Positions 7,577 through 14,712 of a stretch of DNA of 64,000 bases are shown piece after piece. Origin of the DNA: Lutibacter sp. (GTDB taxonomy: Bacteria; Bacteroidota; Bacteroidia; Flavobacteriales; Flavobacteriaceae); contig JAKIVA010000004.1 of assembly GCA_021647265.1 (NCBI GenBank), forward strand, positions 1 to 64,000, given 5' to 3'. Position 1 is the stretch's first letter, and the number at the start of each line of letters is the position of its first letter. The position numbers and the translations under genes are program-made. The notes below the pieces were generated by a model. The model ran no database searches. It was not told the DNA's origin and saw nothing but the letters and a program-made list of their open reading frames with translations.

Positions 7577-9094
7577 ATGACATTAAGAAAAATTGAAATA
7601 ATGGATACCACGCTTCGAGATGGTGAACAAACCTCCGGAGTATCTTTTTCAGCAGCTGAAAAATTGACAATAGCAAAACTTTTGATAGAAGAATTGCATG
7701 TCGATAGAATTGAAATTGCTTCAGCAAGAGTTTCAGAAGGCGAATTTCAGGCAGTAAAAGGTATTACAAAATGGGCAAAAGCACATGGGCATTTAGATAA
7801 AGTGGAAATTTTAACATTTGTAGATAACGGACAATCTATAGATTGGATGAAAAGAGCAGGAGCAACTGTTCAAAATTTGCTAACAAAAGGGTCTTTAAAT
7901 CATTTAACACATCAACTAAAAAAAACACCCAAACAACACTTTTCTGAAATAAAAGAAACAATTGAGCTTGCTAAAAAAGAAGGTATTGTTTCTAATGTAT
8001 ATTTAGAAGATTGGAGTAATGGAATGAGAAACTCTGAAGCGTATGTTTTTCAATTTTTAGATTTCTTAACCAAACAGCCAGTTGCCAGAATATTGTTACC
8101 AGATACCTTAGGTATTTTAACACCTTCAGAAACGTATAAATATTTCTCAAAAATAACAACTAAATATCCAAATGTACATTTTGATTTTCACGCACATAAC
8201 GATTACGATTTAGGAGTAGCAAATGTTATGGAGGGAATTAAAGCAGGGGCAAAAGGATTACATTTAACAGTAAATGGAATGGGCGAACGAGCAGGAAATG
8301 CACCTTTAGCTAGTGTAGTTGCTGTAATAAACGACTTTTTTAAAAATGAGGTTAAAATTTCAGTAAAAGAAACGGCACTGTATTCTGTTAGTAAATTAAT
8401 TGAAGCCTTTTCAGGATTTGGAGTACCTGTAAATAAGCCAATTGTTGGTGAAAATGTGTTTACGCAAACTGCAGGTATACATGCTGATGGTGATAATAAA
8501 AACAATCTTTATTTTAACGATTTAATGCCTAATCGTTTTGGAAGAAAACGAAAATATGCTTTAGGGAAAACTTCGGGTAAAGCCAATATTGAAAAAAACT
8601 TGCAAGAATTAGGATTAGAATTGAACAACGAAGATTTAAAAAAAGTTACCCAACGAATTATTGAATTGGGTGATAAAAAAGAATTGGTATCCAAAGAAGA
8701 CTTACCCTATATCATTTCAGATGTATTACACAGTAATTTGTATGAAGAAAGAATTACCATCGAATCATATGTGCTTACGCATTCAAAAGGTTTAAAACCA
8801 TCAACCACTGTTGCTGTTAAAATTGATGGAGAATTATATGAAGAGCATGCACAAGGAGATGGACAGTTTGATGCTTTTATGAATGCATTGCACAAGCTGT
8901 ATACCAAGAAAGAAATGGTTTTACCAAAGCTAGTTGATTATGCCGTGAGAATTCCTCCAGGAAGTACCTCAGATGCATTGTGTGAAACAATAATTACTTG
9001 GAAAACAGATGAAAAACGATTTATTACAAGAGGGTTAGATTCAGATCAAACAGTATCTGCAATTAAAGCCACAAAAAAAATGTTAAATATATAA
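7577..9094 (+). CDS. 2-isopropylmalate synthase-type enzyme (LeuA2 or citramalate synthase)
   Basis: A 505-residue DRE-TIM metallolyase with an N-terminal HMGL-like barrel and a C-terminal LeuA allosteric domain. Seen are DTTLRDGEQTSGVSF (metal Asp), the metal ligands in FHAHNDYDLG, GMGERAGNAPL, and a C-terminal domain from about residue 375 ending in the TSDAL/ALCETI region. In flavobacteria a gene of this kind sits between leuD and leuB and is annotated either as an alpha-isopropylmalate synthase paralogue or as (R)-citramalate synthase (CimA). The sequence alone does not settle which 2-oxo acid it condenses with acetyl-CoA. Its stop codon is overlapped by a fold-back repeat (9091-9208). 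Confidence 0.88.
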   Translation: MTLRKIEIMDTTLRDGEQTSGVSFSAAEKLTIAKLLIEELHVDRIEIASARVSEGEFQAVKGITKWAKAHGHLDKVEILTFVDNGQSIDWMKRAGATVQNLLTKGSLNHLTHQLKKTPKQHFSEIKETIELAKKEGIVSNVYLEDWSNGMRNSEAYVFQFLDFLTKQPVARILLPDTLGILTPSETYKYFSKITTKYPNVHFDFHAHNDYDLGVANVMEGIKAGAKGLHLTVNGMGERAGNAPLASVVAVINDFFKNEVKISVKETALYSVSKLIEAFSGFGVPVNKPIVGENVFTQTAGIHADGDNKNNLYFNDLMPNRFGRKRKYALGKTSGKANIEKNLQELGLELNNEDLKKVTQRIIELGDKKELVSKEDLPYIISDVLHSNLYEERITIESYVLTHSKGLKPSTTVAVKIDGELYEEHAQGDGQFDAFMNALHKLYTKKEMVLPKLVDYAVRIPPGSTSDALCETIITWKTDEKRFITRGLDSDQTVSAIKATKKMLNI

Positions 9095-9208
9095 GTGAAA
9101 TTAACGAAGGTGTACTAAATTTATAACTTTCGTCATTCTGAACCTGCCAGCAGCAGGCGGGCTTGGTTCAGAATCTCTCCAAAAAAGGTAGAGTTAAGTT
9201 TCACTTAT
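9091..9208. repeat. 118-nt fold-back with REP-like core
   Basis: Outer arms ATAAGTGAAATTAAC (9091-9105) and GTTAAGTTTCACTTAT (9193-9208) are near-perfect reverse complements. Inside them is a REP-like hairpin with arms ATTCTGAACC (9135-9144) and GGTTCAGAAT (9165-9174) around a GC-rich loop containing a tgcc/ggcg pair. The outer left arm covers the stop codon of the leuA-like gene. It could attenuate or process the transcript before leuB. Confidence 0.7.
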
Positions 9209-9252
9209 AGAAGGTTCAAAAAAAAGACTTTTAAAAATAATAAAATATAATT

Positions 9253-10311
9253 ATGAAATTGAAAATAGCAGTTTTAGCAGGTGATGGTATAGGTCCTGAA
9301 GTGATAAACCAAGCTGTAAAAGTATGTGATGCAGTTGCAGTAAAATACAATCATGAGATTAAATGGATACCTGCATTAACAGGAGCCGCAGCTATTGATG
9401 CTGTTGGAGAACCTTACCCAGACGAAACTCACAAAATTTGTATGAATGCTGATGCTATTTTATTTGGAGCAATTGGGCACCCAAAGTATGATAACAATCC
9501 TTCAGCAAAAGTACGCCCGGAACAAGGGTTATTAAAAATGCGTAAAAAATTAGGATTATTTGCCAATGTACGTCCAACATTTACTTTTCCCTCATTAATA
9601 GATAATTCTCCTTTAAAAAGGGAGCGTATAGAAGGTACAGATTTGGTGTTTTTAAGAGAATTAACAGGAGGTATTTATTTTGGTGAAAAAGGAAGAAAAG
9701 ATGGTGGGGAAACAGCTTTTGACACCTGTACTTACACCAGAAAAGAAGTAATACGTTTGGCTAAAAAAGGATTTGAATTGGCTATGACACGCTCTAAGAA
9801 ATTATGCTGTGTTGATAAGGCTAATGTATTGGAGTCTTCTCGATTGTGGAGAGAAACGGTACAGGCAATGGAAAAAGAGTATCCTGAAGTTGAAGTTTCT
9901 TATGAATTTGTTGATGCGGTTGCTATGCGTTTGGTACAATGGCCAAATTCGTATGATGTATTAATTACTGAAAATTTATTTGGTGATATTTTAACTGATG
10001 AAGCTTCTGTAATTTCAGGATCAATGGGTTTAATGCCTTCAGCATCTGTTGGGGAGAAACATTATTTATACGAACCAATTCATGGGTCGTATCCACAAGC
10101 AGCAGGAAAAAATATTGCAAACCCACTAGCAACAATATTATCTGCAGCAATGATGTTTGAAGATGCTTTTGGATTAAAGGAAGAGGCAGAAAGTATTAGA
10201 AATGTTGTAAATAAATCATTAGCAGCAGGTGTTGTTACTGAAGACTTATCAAGAGATAAAAAAGCTTACAAAACGAGTGATGTAGGAGATTGGTTAGTAG
10301 CTAATTTGTAA
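9253..10311 (+). CDS. leuB: 3-isopropylmalate dehydrogenase
   Basis: NAD-dependent beta-decarboxylating dehydrogenase of leucine synthesis. Its 352 residues are full length. Motifs are AGDGIGPEV at the start, VRPEQGLLKMRKKLGLFANV (substrate arginines), the metal/NAD region ENLFGDILTDEAS, and PIHGSYPQAAGKNIANP. It follows the leuA-like gene after 158 bases filled by the fold-back repeat, so it may be read through from that operon at reduced level or have its own promoter. No ilv genes are seen in the window. Confidence 0.96.
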   Translation: MKLKIAVLAGDGIGPEVINQAVKVCDAVAVKYNHEIKWIPALTGAAAIDAVGEPYPDETHKICMNADAILFGAIGHPKYDNNPSAKVRPEQGLLKMRKKLGLFANVRPTFTFPSLIDNSPLKRERIEGTDLVFLRELTGGIYFGEKGRKDGGETAFDTCTYTRKEVIRLAKKGFELAMTRSKKLCCVDKANVLESSRLWRETVQAMEKEYPEVEVSYEFVDAVAMRLVQWPNSYDVLITENLFGDILTDEASVISGSMGLMPSASVGEKHYLYEPIHGSYPQAAGKNIANPLATILSAAMMFEDAFGLKEEAESIRNVVNKSLAAGVVTEDLSRDKKAYKTSDVGDWLVANL

Positions 10312-10342
10312 TTGGGTTTTACAATAAATTAGATGACAAAAG

Positions 10343-10471
10343 AGGCTATCTAAAAAGTAACGATTATTAATTTTGTCAAACTGAGCCTGTCGAAGTTTAC
10401 ATTGATTATCAATGTTTTAAAATATTTCTACAAGCTCACTATGACATGGATATTTACTTTTTATATAGCCT
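10343..10471. repeat. Fold-back (split terminator) containing REP-like repeat
   Basis: Arms AGGCTATCTAAAAAGTAA (10343-10360) and TTACTTTTTATATAGCCT (10454-10471) differ at one position as reverse complements. The shared AGGCTATCTAA start matches the terminator at 61198-61249, so this looks like a terminator stem after leuB. The ~93-nt loop carries a REP-like unit: TGTCAAACTGAGC... (10374-10396) and an opposing copy ending in TGACA, with a small palindrome ACATTGATTATCAATGT between. It separates the convergent genes leuB and the cytochrome gene. Confidence 0.7.
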
Positions 10472-10516
10472 ATTTTTAGTAGTACGTTTCTTAAAAAGCA
10501 ATATAAAATTAAAATA

Positions 10517-10795
10517 TTAGTTTGCAGATCTTATGAAATCAAAAACCTTTTCAGATTGCTCTTTACTTAAATTAGCTCTAATTCTCATATGCATTTCAAT
10601 TGTGGTCCAATCTGTATCATTATAGGCAGCTGGAGATGGAGTATTATGACATCTAATACAGTTTTCTCCCCAAAGTTGAGCTCCTGATTTGTTTTTGTAA
10701 GCAGTTACTTGTTCAGTTGAACAAGATCCAAGCGTAAATACTGTTAAAATTCCTATTACAGCAGTAGCTATTCCGAATATTTTGTATGTTTTCAT
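10517..10795 (-). CDS. Small mono-heme cytochrome c lipoprotein
   Basis: From the ATG at 10795 (preferred over an upstream one that gives a non-hydrophobic start) the product has a signal segment ending FTLGSC, a lipobox whose Cys would be lipidated. One c-type heme site, CIRCH, follows, and then a short helical C-terminus. At about 92 residues it is a minimal cytochrome c, likely a periplasm-facing lipoprotein carrying electrons or binding heme. It is the last gene of a three-gene unit (cytochrome c, porin, this gene) with gaps of 15-17 bases. Confidence 0.75.
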   Translation of the reverse strand: MKTYKIFGIATAVIGILTVFTLGSCSTEQVTAYKNKSGAQLWGENCIRCHNTPSPAAYNDTDWTTIEMHMRIRANLSKEQSEKVFDFIRSAN

Positions 10796-10812
10796 TTTTG
10801 TATGTTTTTTAA

Positions 10813-11973
10813 TTAAAGTCCTATTGCCCAATGTAAGTAAAGACCTTTCTGATCAAAACCACCAATGGTATCATGGCCTCCTTCACCAGTAATACTTTGG
10901 TAATTTAATTTGATAAGTGATCTCCAGCTAATCCAGTAGTTTAATCCAAAAGAATATTCTTTCTTGTTTGCTTCCCATCCTGCTCCTTCTGGAGTTCTTA
11001 AAGTAGAATAACGAGTTACAAATTCAAGTTTGCTAATAAAATCACTGCCAGACATAGTAGGTCTGTATGATAATTGAGCATAAAATGAATTGCTATTATT
11101 GTCAAAATTTAAATTTTCAAACTCACCCGGTGTTTCTTCAACAGTATAAATCATATTATCTACTTTTGATTTATTGTATTGAGATTTAATATCTACAATT
11201 CCTCCCAAACCAGCTAATTGTTTTACAAATGAAAAATCAAATGCAAATAAATTCGCTCCTAAATTTTCATAAATACTCCCTGTATTACCTGCTTTATCAG
11301 TAGAGTAAAAAGAGACCCCAAATTCAGTAGAATTATTAGCAAAAGGTAATATCCCTAAACGTCCACCGAATGCACGGCTGTTATTATTGTCTATAAGGTT
11401 GTTAAAAGTTAACATACCAGCTTCGCCTGGTTCTACACCTTCTGGAGTTTTAATTCCAGGGCCATTTGTATTGTAAACAGAATAATTAATAGTAGATGTT
11501 CCAACTCTAAAAGCCCCTCTTAATTCAACTCCTACACCAGATCCAGGAGCAATACCGTCATGTCCAAATCCTAAAGGTTTGGTAGGCATTCTATTAATCC
11601 AACTAGGATGTAAACGTTCCATAAATGTACCAAAAGGCAATAAGAATTTACCACCTCTTATGGTCATATAGTCATTTAGAATATACATAATATTGGCATA
11701 TTCAAAACCTACTTCTAAAGAGCCTTCATTAATTACAAACTCTAATTCCGTTTCAAACATTAAACGGTCTGAATGTTTAAATAGAAAGATTGGTGCAAAA
11801 GCTCCACCATCATAACTAGATTCTCTATCTCCATTTGTATTTACGTTTTCATAGCCCATGTGACCATAACCGCGAATCATAAATTGTGTTTTACTAGATT
11901 TGAAGTCGTTTACCTGAGCTTTTACTCCAAATGCAAGAAATCCTAAAAAGATTACTAAAATTAGTTTTTTCAT
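10813..11973 (-). CDS. Outer-membrane beta-barrel porin-like protein
   Basis: 386 residues with a clear signal peptide (MKKLILVIFLGFLAFGVKAQ) followed by alternating amphipathic strands: YGHMGYENV, FETELEFVIN, LTFNN, FYAQLSYRP, YSFGLNYWISW. It ends YLHWAIGL, a plausible barrel-insertion end. The pattern RGGKFLLPFGTF resembles phosphate-selective (OprP/OprO-like) porins of Bacteroidota. The position between two cytochrome c genes suggests a role in moving an ion or substrate for the attached redox proteins; that is inference. Confidence 0.7.
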   Translation of the reverse strand: MKKLILVIFLGFLAFGVKAQVNDFKSSKTQFMIRGYGHMGYENVNTNGDRESSYDGGAFAPIFLFKHSDRLMFETELEFVINEGSLEVGFEYANIMYILNDYMTIRGGKFLLPFGTFMERLHPSWINRMPTKPLGFGHDGIAPGSGVGVELRGAFRVGTSTINYSVYNTNGPGIKTPEGVEPGEAGMLTFNNLIDNNNSRAFGGRLGILPFANNSTEFGVSFYSTDKAGNTGSIYENLGANLFAFDFSFVKQLAGLGGIVDIKSQYNKSKVDNMIYTVEETPGEFENLNFDNNSNSFYAQLSYRPTMSGSDFISKLEFVTRYSTLRTPEGAGWEANKKEYSFGLNYWISWRSLIKLNYQSITGEGGHDTIGGFDQKGLYLHWAIGL

Positions 11974-11988
11974 TATTTTTTTGTTTAG

Positions 11989-12384
11989 TTATTTTTTAAA
12001 TGTTCTTATATAATTAACCAATTGCCAACGTTGTTCTTCAGATAAAATATCTTTGTAAGCAGCCATTGGTGTATTTCCATGGGTTAATTTCCAAAACAAA
12101 GCACCATCAGTTTGTGCTTGTACTTTTTTTGAGGTGAAATTTGCTGGTTTCGGACTTAAAGCTGCACCAGCAATACCGTCACCTTTACCTTTGTTTCCAT
12201 GACAAATTACACACATACTTGCATATAATTTTTTAGCTTTCTTAATTTCACTTTGATTGTCTTTTAATGGGTTTTCAACGGTATCTGCACTTTTAGGGGC
12301 TACCCAACTACTCTTTTGTGCGTGTACATTTATTGAAAATGTAACCATTAAAACAAGAAATACCACTTTTGTTATTACTTTCAT
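11989..12384 (-). CDS. Mono-heme cytochrome c, periplasmic
   Basis: 131 residues: signal peptide (KVVFLVLMVTFSINVHAQ), a heme c site CVICHG near residue 58, the GKGDG loop, and a distal Met in the GNTPMAAYKDILSEEQ region, ending in QLVNYIRTFKK. This is the classical class I cytochrome c layout. It is the first gene of the cytochrome-porin-cytochrome unit. The 144-base gap before it probably holds the promoter, but I do not see a clear TAnnTTTG element there. Confidence 0.85.
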   Translation of the reverse strand: MKVITKVVFLVLMVTFSINVHAQKSSWVAPKSADTVENPLKDNQSEIKKAKKLYASMCVICHGNKGKGDGIAGAALSPKPANFTSKKVQAQTDGALFWKLTHGNTPMAAYKDILSEEQRWQLVNYIRTFKK

Positions 12385-12528
12385 TTTATATAATTTTATT
12401 TTTATTAGTATTAATTTATAGGTAATTTAAATGAAGTAAATTCAATTAAATTAATATAAAGAGGTGTTGAAGTTGAGATTAAAGTGTCTAAGGCTGTTGT
12501 TTGAAGTAAGACACGTTAAAGTAAGAAA

Positions 12529-12948
12529 TCAAATGCGGAAACATTCGATAAAAACTAAGATATTTCTTGCGATTAGAGGAGGGGAATAGTCTTTAAAATG
12601 AAGAGTATTCTTAGTTAAATTTATAGATTGGTTATATATATTGGGATTGACATTTGGTATTGCAATAAGATGTTGAAAATTAAGACCTGTTAGAGGACTA
12701 TTTTCAAAAATACTACCTACCTTAATTTTTTGAACATCGGAACAACAATTATCTTCAGAAATTAAATTAAGTTGATTTTTAAATTCACAAGTTGACATAT
12801 TCATATTACAAGTGTCTGCTTTCCCAAGTATTGAGAAATCTTGCAACTCACCACCGCAAAAATGTTCATCAATTACAATAAACGATGATGAGAACAATAC
12901 AATAATTGCTAAAAAAGTGGCTTTTATTTTATTTTTTATGTCTTTCAA
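12529..12948 (-). CDS. HYC_CC_PP-type exported protein (HFC variant)
   Basis: 139 residues: N-terminal hydrophobic segment (KATFLAIIVLFSSSFIV), then HFCGGEL, ADTC, an EDNCC pair near residue 69, and a C-terminal YSPPLIARNI. The same order of motifs occurs in the gene at 30213-30629 (HYCGGEL, ADSC, KNCC, YSPPILVTDI). To my recollection this is the Bacteroidota family called HYC_CC_PP after these motifs; here Tyr is replaced by Phe. The conserved Cys/His outside the membrane, and its place beside copper genes, suggest metal binding. The function is not known to me. Confidence 0.65.
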   Translation of the reverse strand: MKDIKNKIKATFLAIIVLFSSSFIVIDEHFCGGELQDFSILGKADTCNMNMSTCEFKNQLNLISEDNCCSDVQKIKVGSIFENSPLTGLNFQHLIAIPNVNPNIYNQSINLTKNTLHFKDYSPPLIARNILVFIECFRI

Positions 12949-12977
12949 TTTTTGTTATTCTATAATTTGTAACACTA

Positions 12978-12985
12978 CAAAAATA
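12978..12985 (-). promoter_or_regulatory. Probable -7 promoter element
   Basis: On the minus strand this reads TATTTTTG, matching the Bacteroidota -7 consensus TAnnTTTG, 30 bases before the ATG of the HYC_CC_PP-type gene. No good -33 TTG is seen at the expected spacing. Confidence 0.4.
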
Positions 12986-13024
12986 AATCATTTTTATTTT
13001 AAATTTATGACAGATATCACTTGT

Positions 13025-13546
13025 TTAATGTTTTTTGTTGGCTCTTGAAGAGGAATGAGTTTTAATAATTTTCCATACACCGTTAGTTTTCTTTAAAATA
13101 GAAGTTGCAACGCCTTTTTTATTTATAATTCGTGCTTCTCTTCCCTTTTCTTCATTCGCTTTTAAATCTATTGTGTAAACGTATGTTTCAGTTGTAAAAG
13201 CATAGGGTAAATCTATAACAGCATTAGCTTTGTAATCTGAAAAAATAAAGCTATTGAAATGATCTAGTTCAGGCCCTAAATGATGCCCTAAGTAATTGGA
13301 ATAACTACCTTCTGAACCTCCAGATTCATAAACTTCTGAATCTTTTGAGAAAAGGTCTAAAGTGCCTTCTGCATTTAAACTTTGTATAGCATCTTTGTAA
13401 TTTTTTAATACTGTGAATACAGCTTGTTTTTCAGCAGAAGTATCAATTGTTTGAACTTTTTTGTTGTCAGTAGTTTTATTATTCGTGCAATTTGTAAAAA
13501 GTATTGCAACCACAATTAGTGTGGTAATTGTTTTTAAAGTATTCAT
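13025..13546 (-). CDS. NTF2-like (SnoaL-type) lipoprotein
   Basis: 173 residues with a lipoprotein signal (IVVAILFTNC), then a single NTF2-like fold: an N-terminal helix AVFTVLKNYKDAIQSLNAEG, DLFSKDSEV, and the strands TETYVYTIDL and GVATSILKKTNGVWKIIKTH. The motif LGHHLGPELDHF gives a potential metal site (His-His ... His). It is exported and membrane-anchored by lipid. It lies at the downstream end of the group that includes the heme-binding, DUF3347 and copper ATPase genes. Confidence 0.65.
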   Translation of the reverse strand: MNTLKTITTLIVVAILFTNCTNNKTTDNKKVQTIDTSAEKQAVFTVLKNYKDAIQSLNAEGTLDLFSKDSEVYESGGSEGSYSNYLGHHLGPELDHFNSFIFSDYKANAVIDLPYAFTTETYVYTIDLKANEEKGREARIINKKGVATSILKKTNGVWKIIKTHSSSRANKKH

Positions 13547-13584
13547 TTTTAATTAGTTTTTATATTTTTTTAATTTTAAATTTA

Positions 13585-14037
13585 TCACAAACTATCTCTT
13601 AATTTGTTTACCCAAACTATAATTTGCTCTTTATCACTATCAGATAGTTTGGCATCACTGTGAATTAAAGTATAAGATTCCATAGGCATCTCATTATCTC
13701 TAATTTGACTGGCAAGAGATTTTAATTTGTTTTTTTGTTTTCGCTTAGAGTAAGCACCAAATTCACTAAAATTAAATTCTTTTTTGCCTTCTTTTATATG
13801 GTTTTCCAATAGCCAGCTTATAGGTTGAATTTTATTGTACCAAGGATAGTTAGTATTATTACTGTGACAATCATAACATGATTTTTCAAACATATTTTGG
13901 ATATTGGCTGGAACAGAGAAAGTTTTAGAAAAATCCGTTTCTAAAACTTCAGTACTCTGATTGCGTTTTGTGGGTATAAATTGTATACCCACAAACACAA
14001 CTAATAAAAAGGGAACTATTTTTTTAAGAAGCTTCAT
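13585..14037 (-). CDS. Heme-binding domain protein (cytochrome c-like)
   Basis: 150 residues with one N-terminal membrane or signal helix (KIVPFLLVVFVGIQFIPTKR) and a heme c motif in KSCYDCHSNNTNYPWYNKI, followed by PISWLLENHIKEGK and a NEMPMESYT segment that supplies the likely Met ligand. This is the Bacteroidota haem-binding domain seen next to cytochrome peroxidases and copper proteins. It abuts the DUF3347 gene with no gap (stop followed by ATG), so the two are surely co-transcribed. Confidence 0.8.
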   Translation of the reverse strand: MKLLKKIVPFLLVVFVGIQFIPTKRNQSTEVLETDFSKTFSVPANIQNMFEKSCYDCHSNNTNYPWYNKIQPISWLLENHIKEGKKEFNFSEFGAYSKRKQKNKLKSLASQIRDNEMPMESYTLIHSDAKLSDSDKEQIIVWVNKLRDSL

Positions 14038-14679
14038 TTAGTTAATTTGCTTTTCAACACTTCCACAAGAAATCATTTTACTACCAAAAAACGGATTTTT
14101 AATTTCTTTATACTCACTAAGCCAAATAGCACCTTTTCCTTCTCCTGCCATTGGACATTTACTTTGGTATAATGTTTTATCTGTTCCTAATAATGCAATT
14201 AAATCATTAACATCAACACTTAAATTTTCGAAGTGTTCTCTTTGATGATCAATAGGGCTTTTAACAATATGTTCAGCTTGTTCTTTTGCATCCTCTAAAA
14301 TTTCCATATACTCTTTATGTTGAGATTCATTTAATTGAGACATGTCAAAATCTGTAAAAGCAGTAAGCATCATTGTTCCTCCTTTAGCAGCACCTTCTTT
14401 ACTGTCTTCTACTAATGCATTTTTAATTTGTAAATAACTGTCGATAATGGCTGATGTAGCACTATTTTTTTGAGTAGTTGCATCAATATTTCGTTCTTCC
14501 TTTGAAGAATCTTCACCCATTGTAGCATCATGGTCGTGGTCACCGTGGTCATGGTCATCAGCTTCTTTCATATTCATTTCTGACGGTTGCATACTGTTTG
14601 ATTCTGCTTGTTTTTTATCGGTTTTACAAGCAGTAAAAAATAGTGCCGATAGTGCTAATACATAAATTGATTTTTTCAT
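14038..14679 (-). CDS. DUF3347 lipoprotein with His/Asp-rich linker
   Basis: 213 residues: lipoprotein signal (LALSALFFTAC), then a metal-binding-looking linker rich in His and Asp (DDHDHGDHDHD near residue 42), then a DUF3347 four-helix domain. The domain ends in the characteristic CPMAGEGKGAIWLS, EIKNPFFGSKM and SCG. The CPM...M..CG residues resemble copper-site ligands. Two other DUF3347 domains lie in this block (22566-23129 and the C-terminus of the CusB-like protein). It is likely a periplasmic copper/silver-binding partner of the efflux machinery. Confidence 0.8.
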   Translation of the reverse strand: MKKSIYVLALSALFFTACKTDKKQAESNSMQPSEMNMKEADDHDHGDHDHDATMGEDSSKEERNIDATTQKNSATSAIIDSYLQIKNALVEDSKEGAAKGGTMMLTAFTDFDMSQLNESQHKEYMEILEDAKEQAEHIVKSPIDHQREHFENLSVDVNDLIALLGTDKTLYQSKCPMAGEGKGAIWLSEYKEIKNPFFGSKMISCGSVEKQIN

Positions 14680-14712
14680 TTGTTTTGATTTTTAATAGTT
14701 ATTATTGATTAT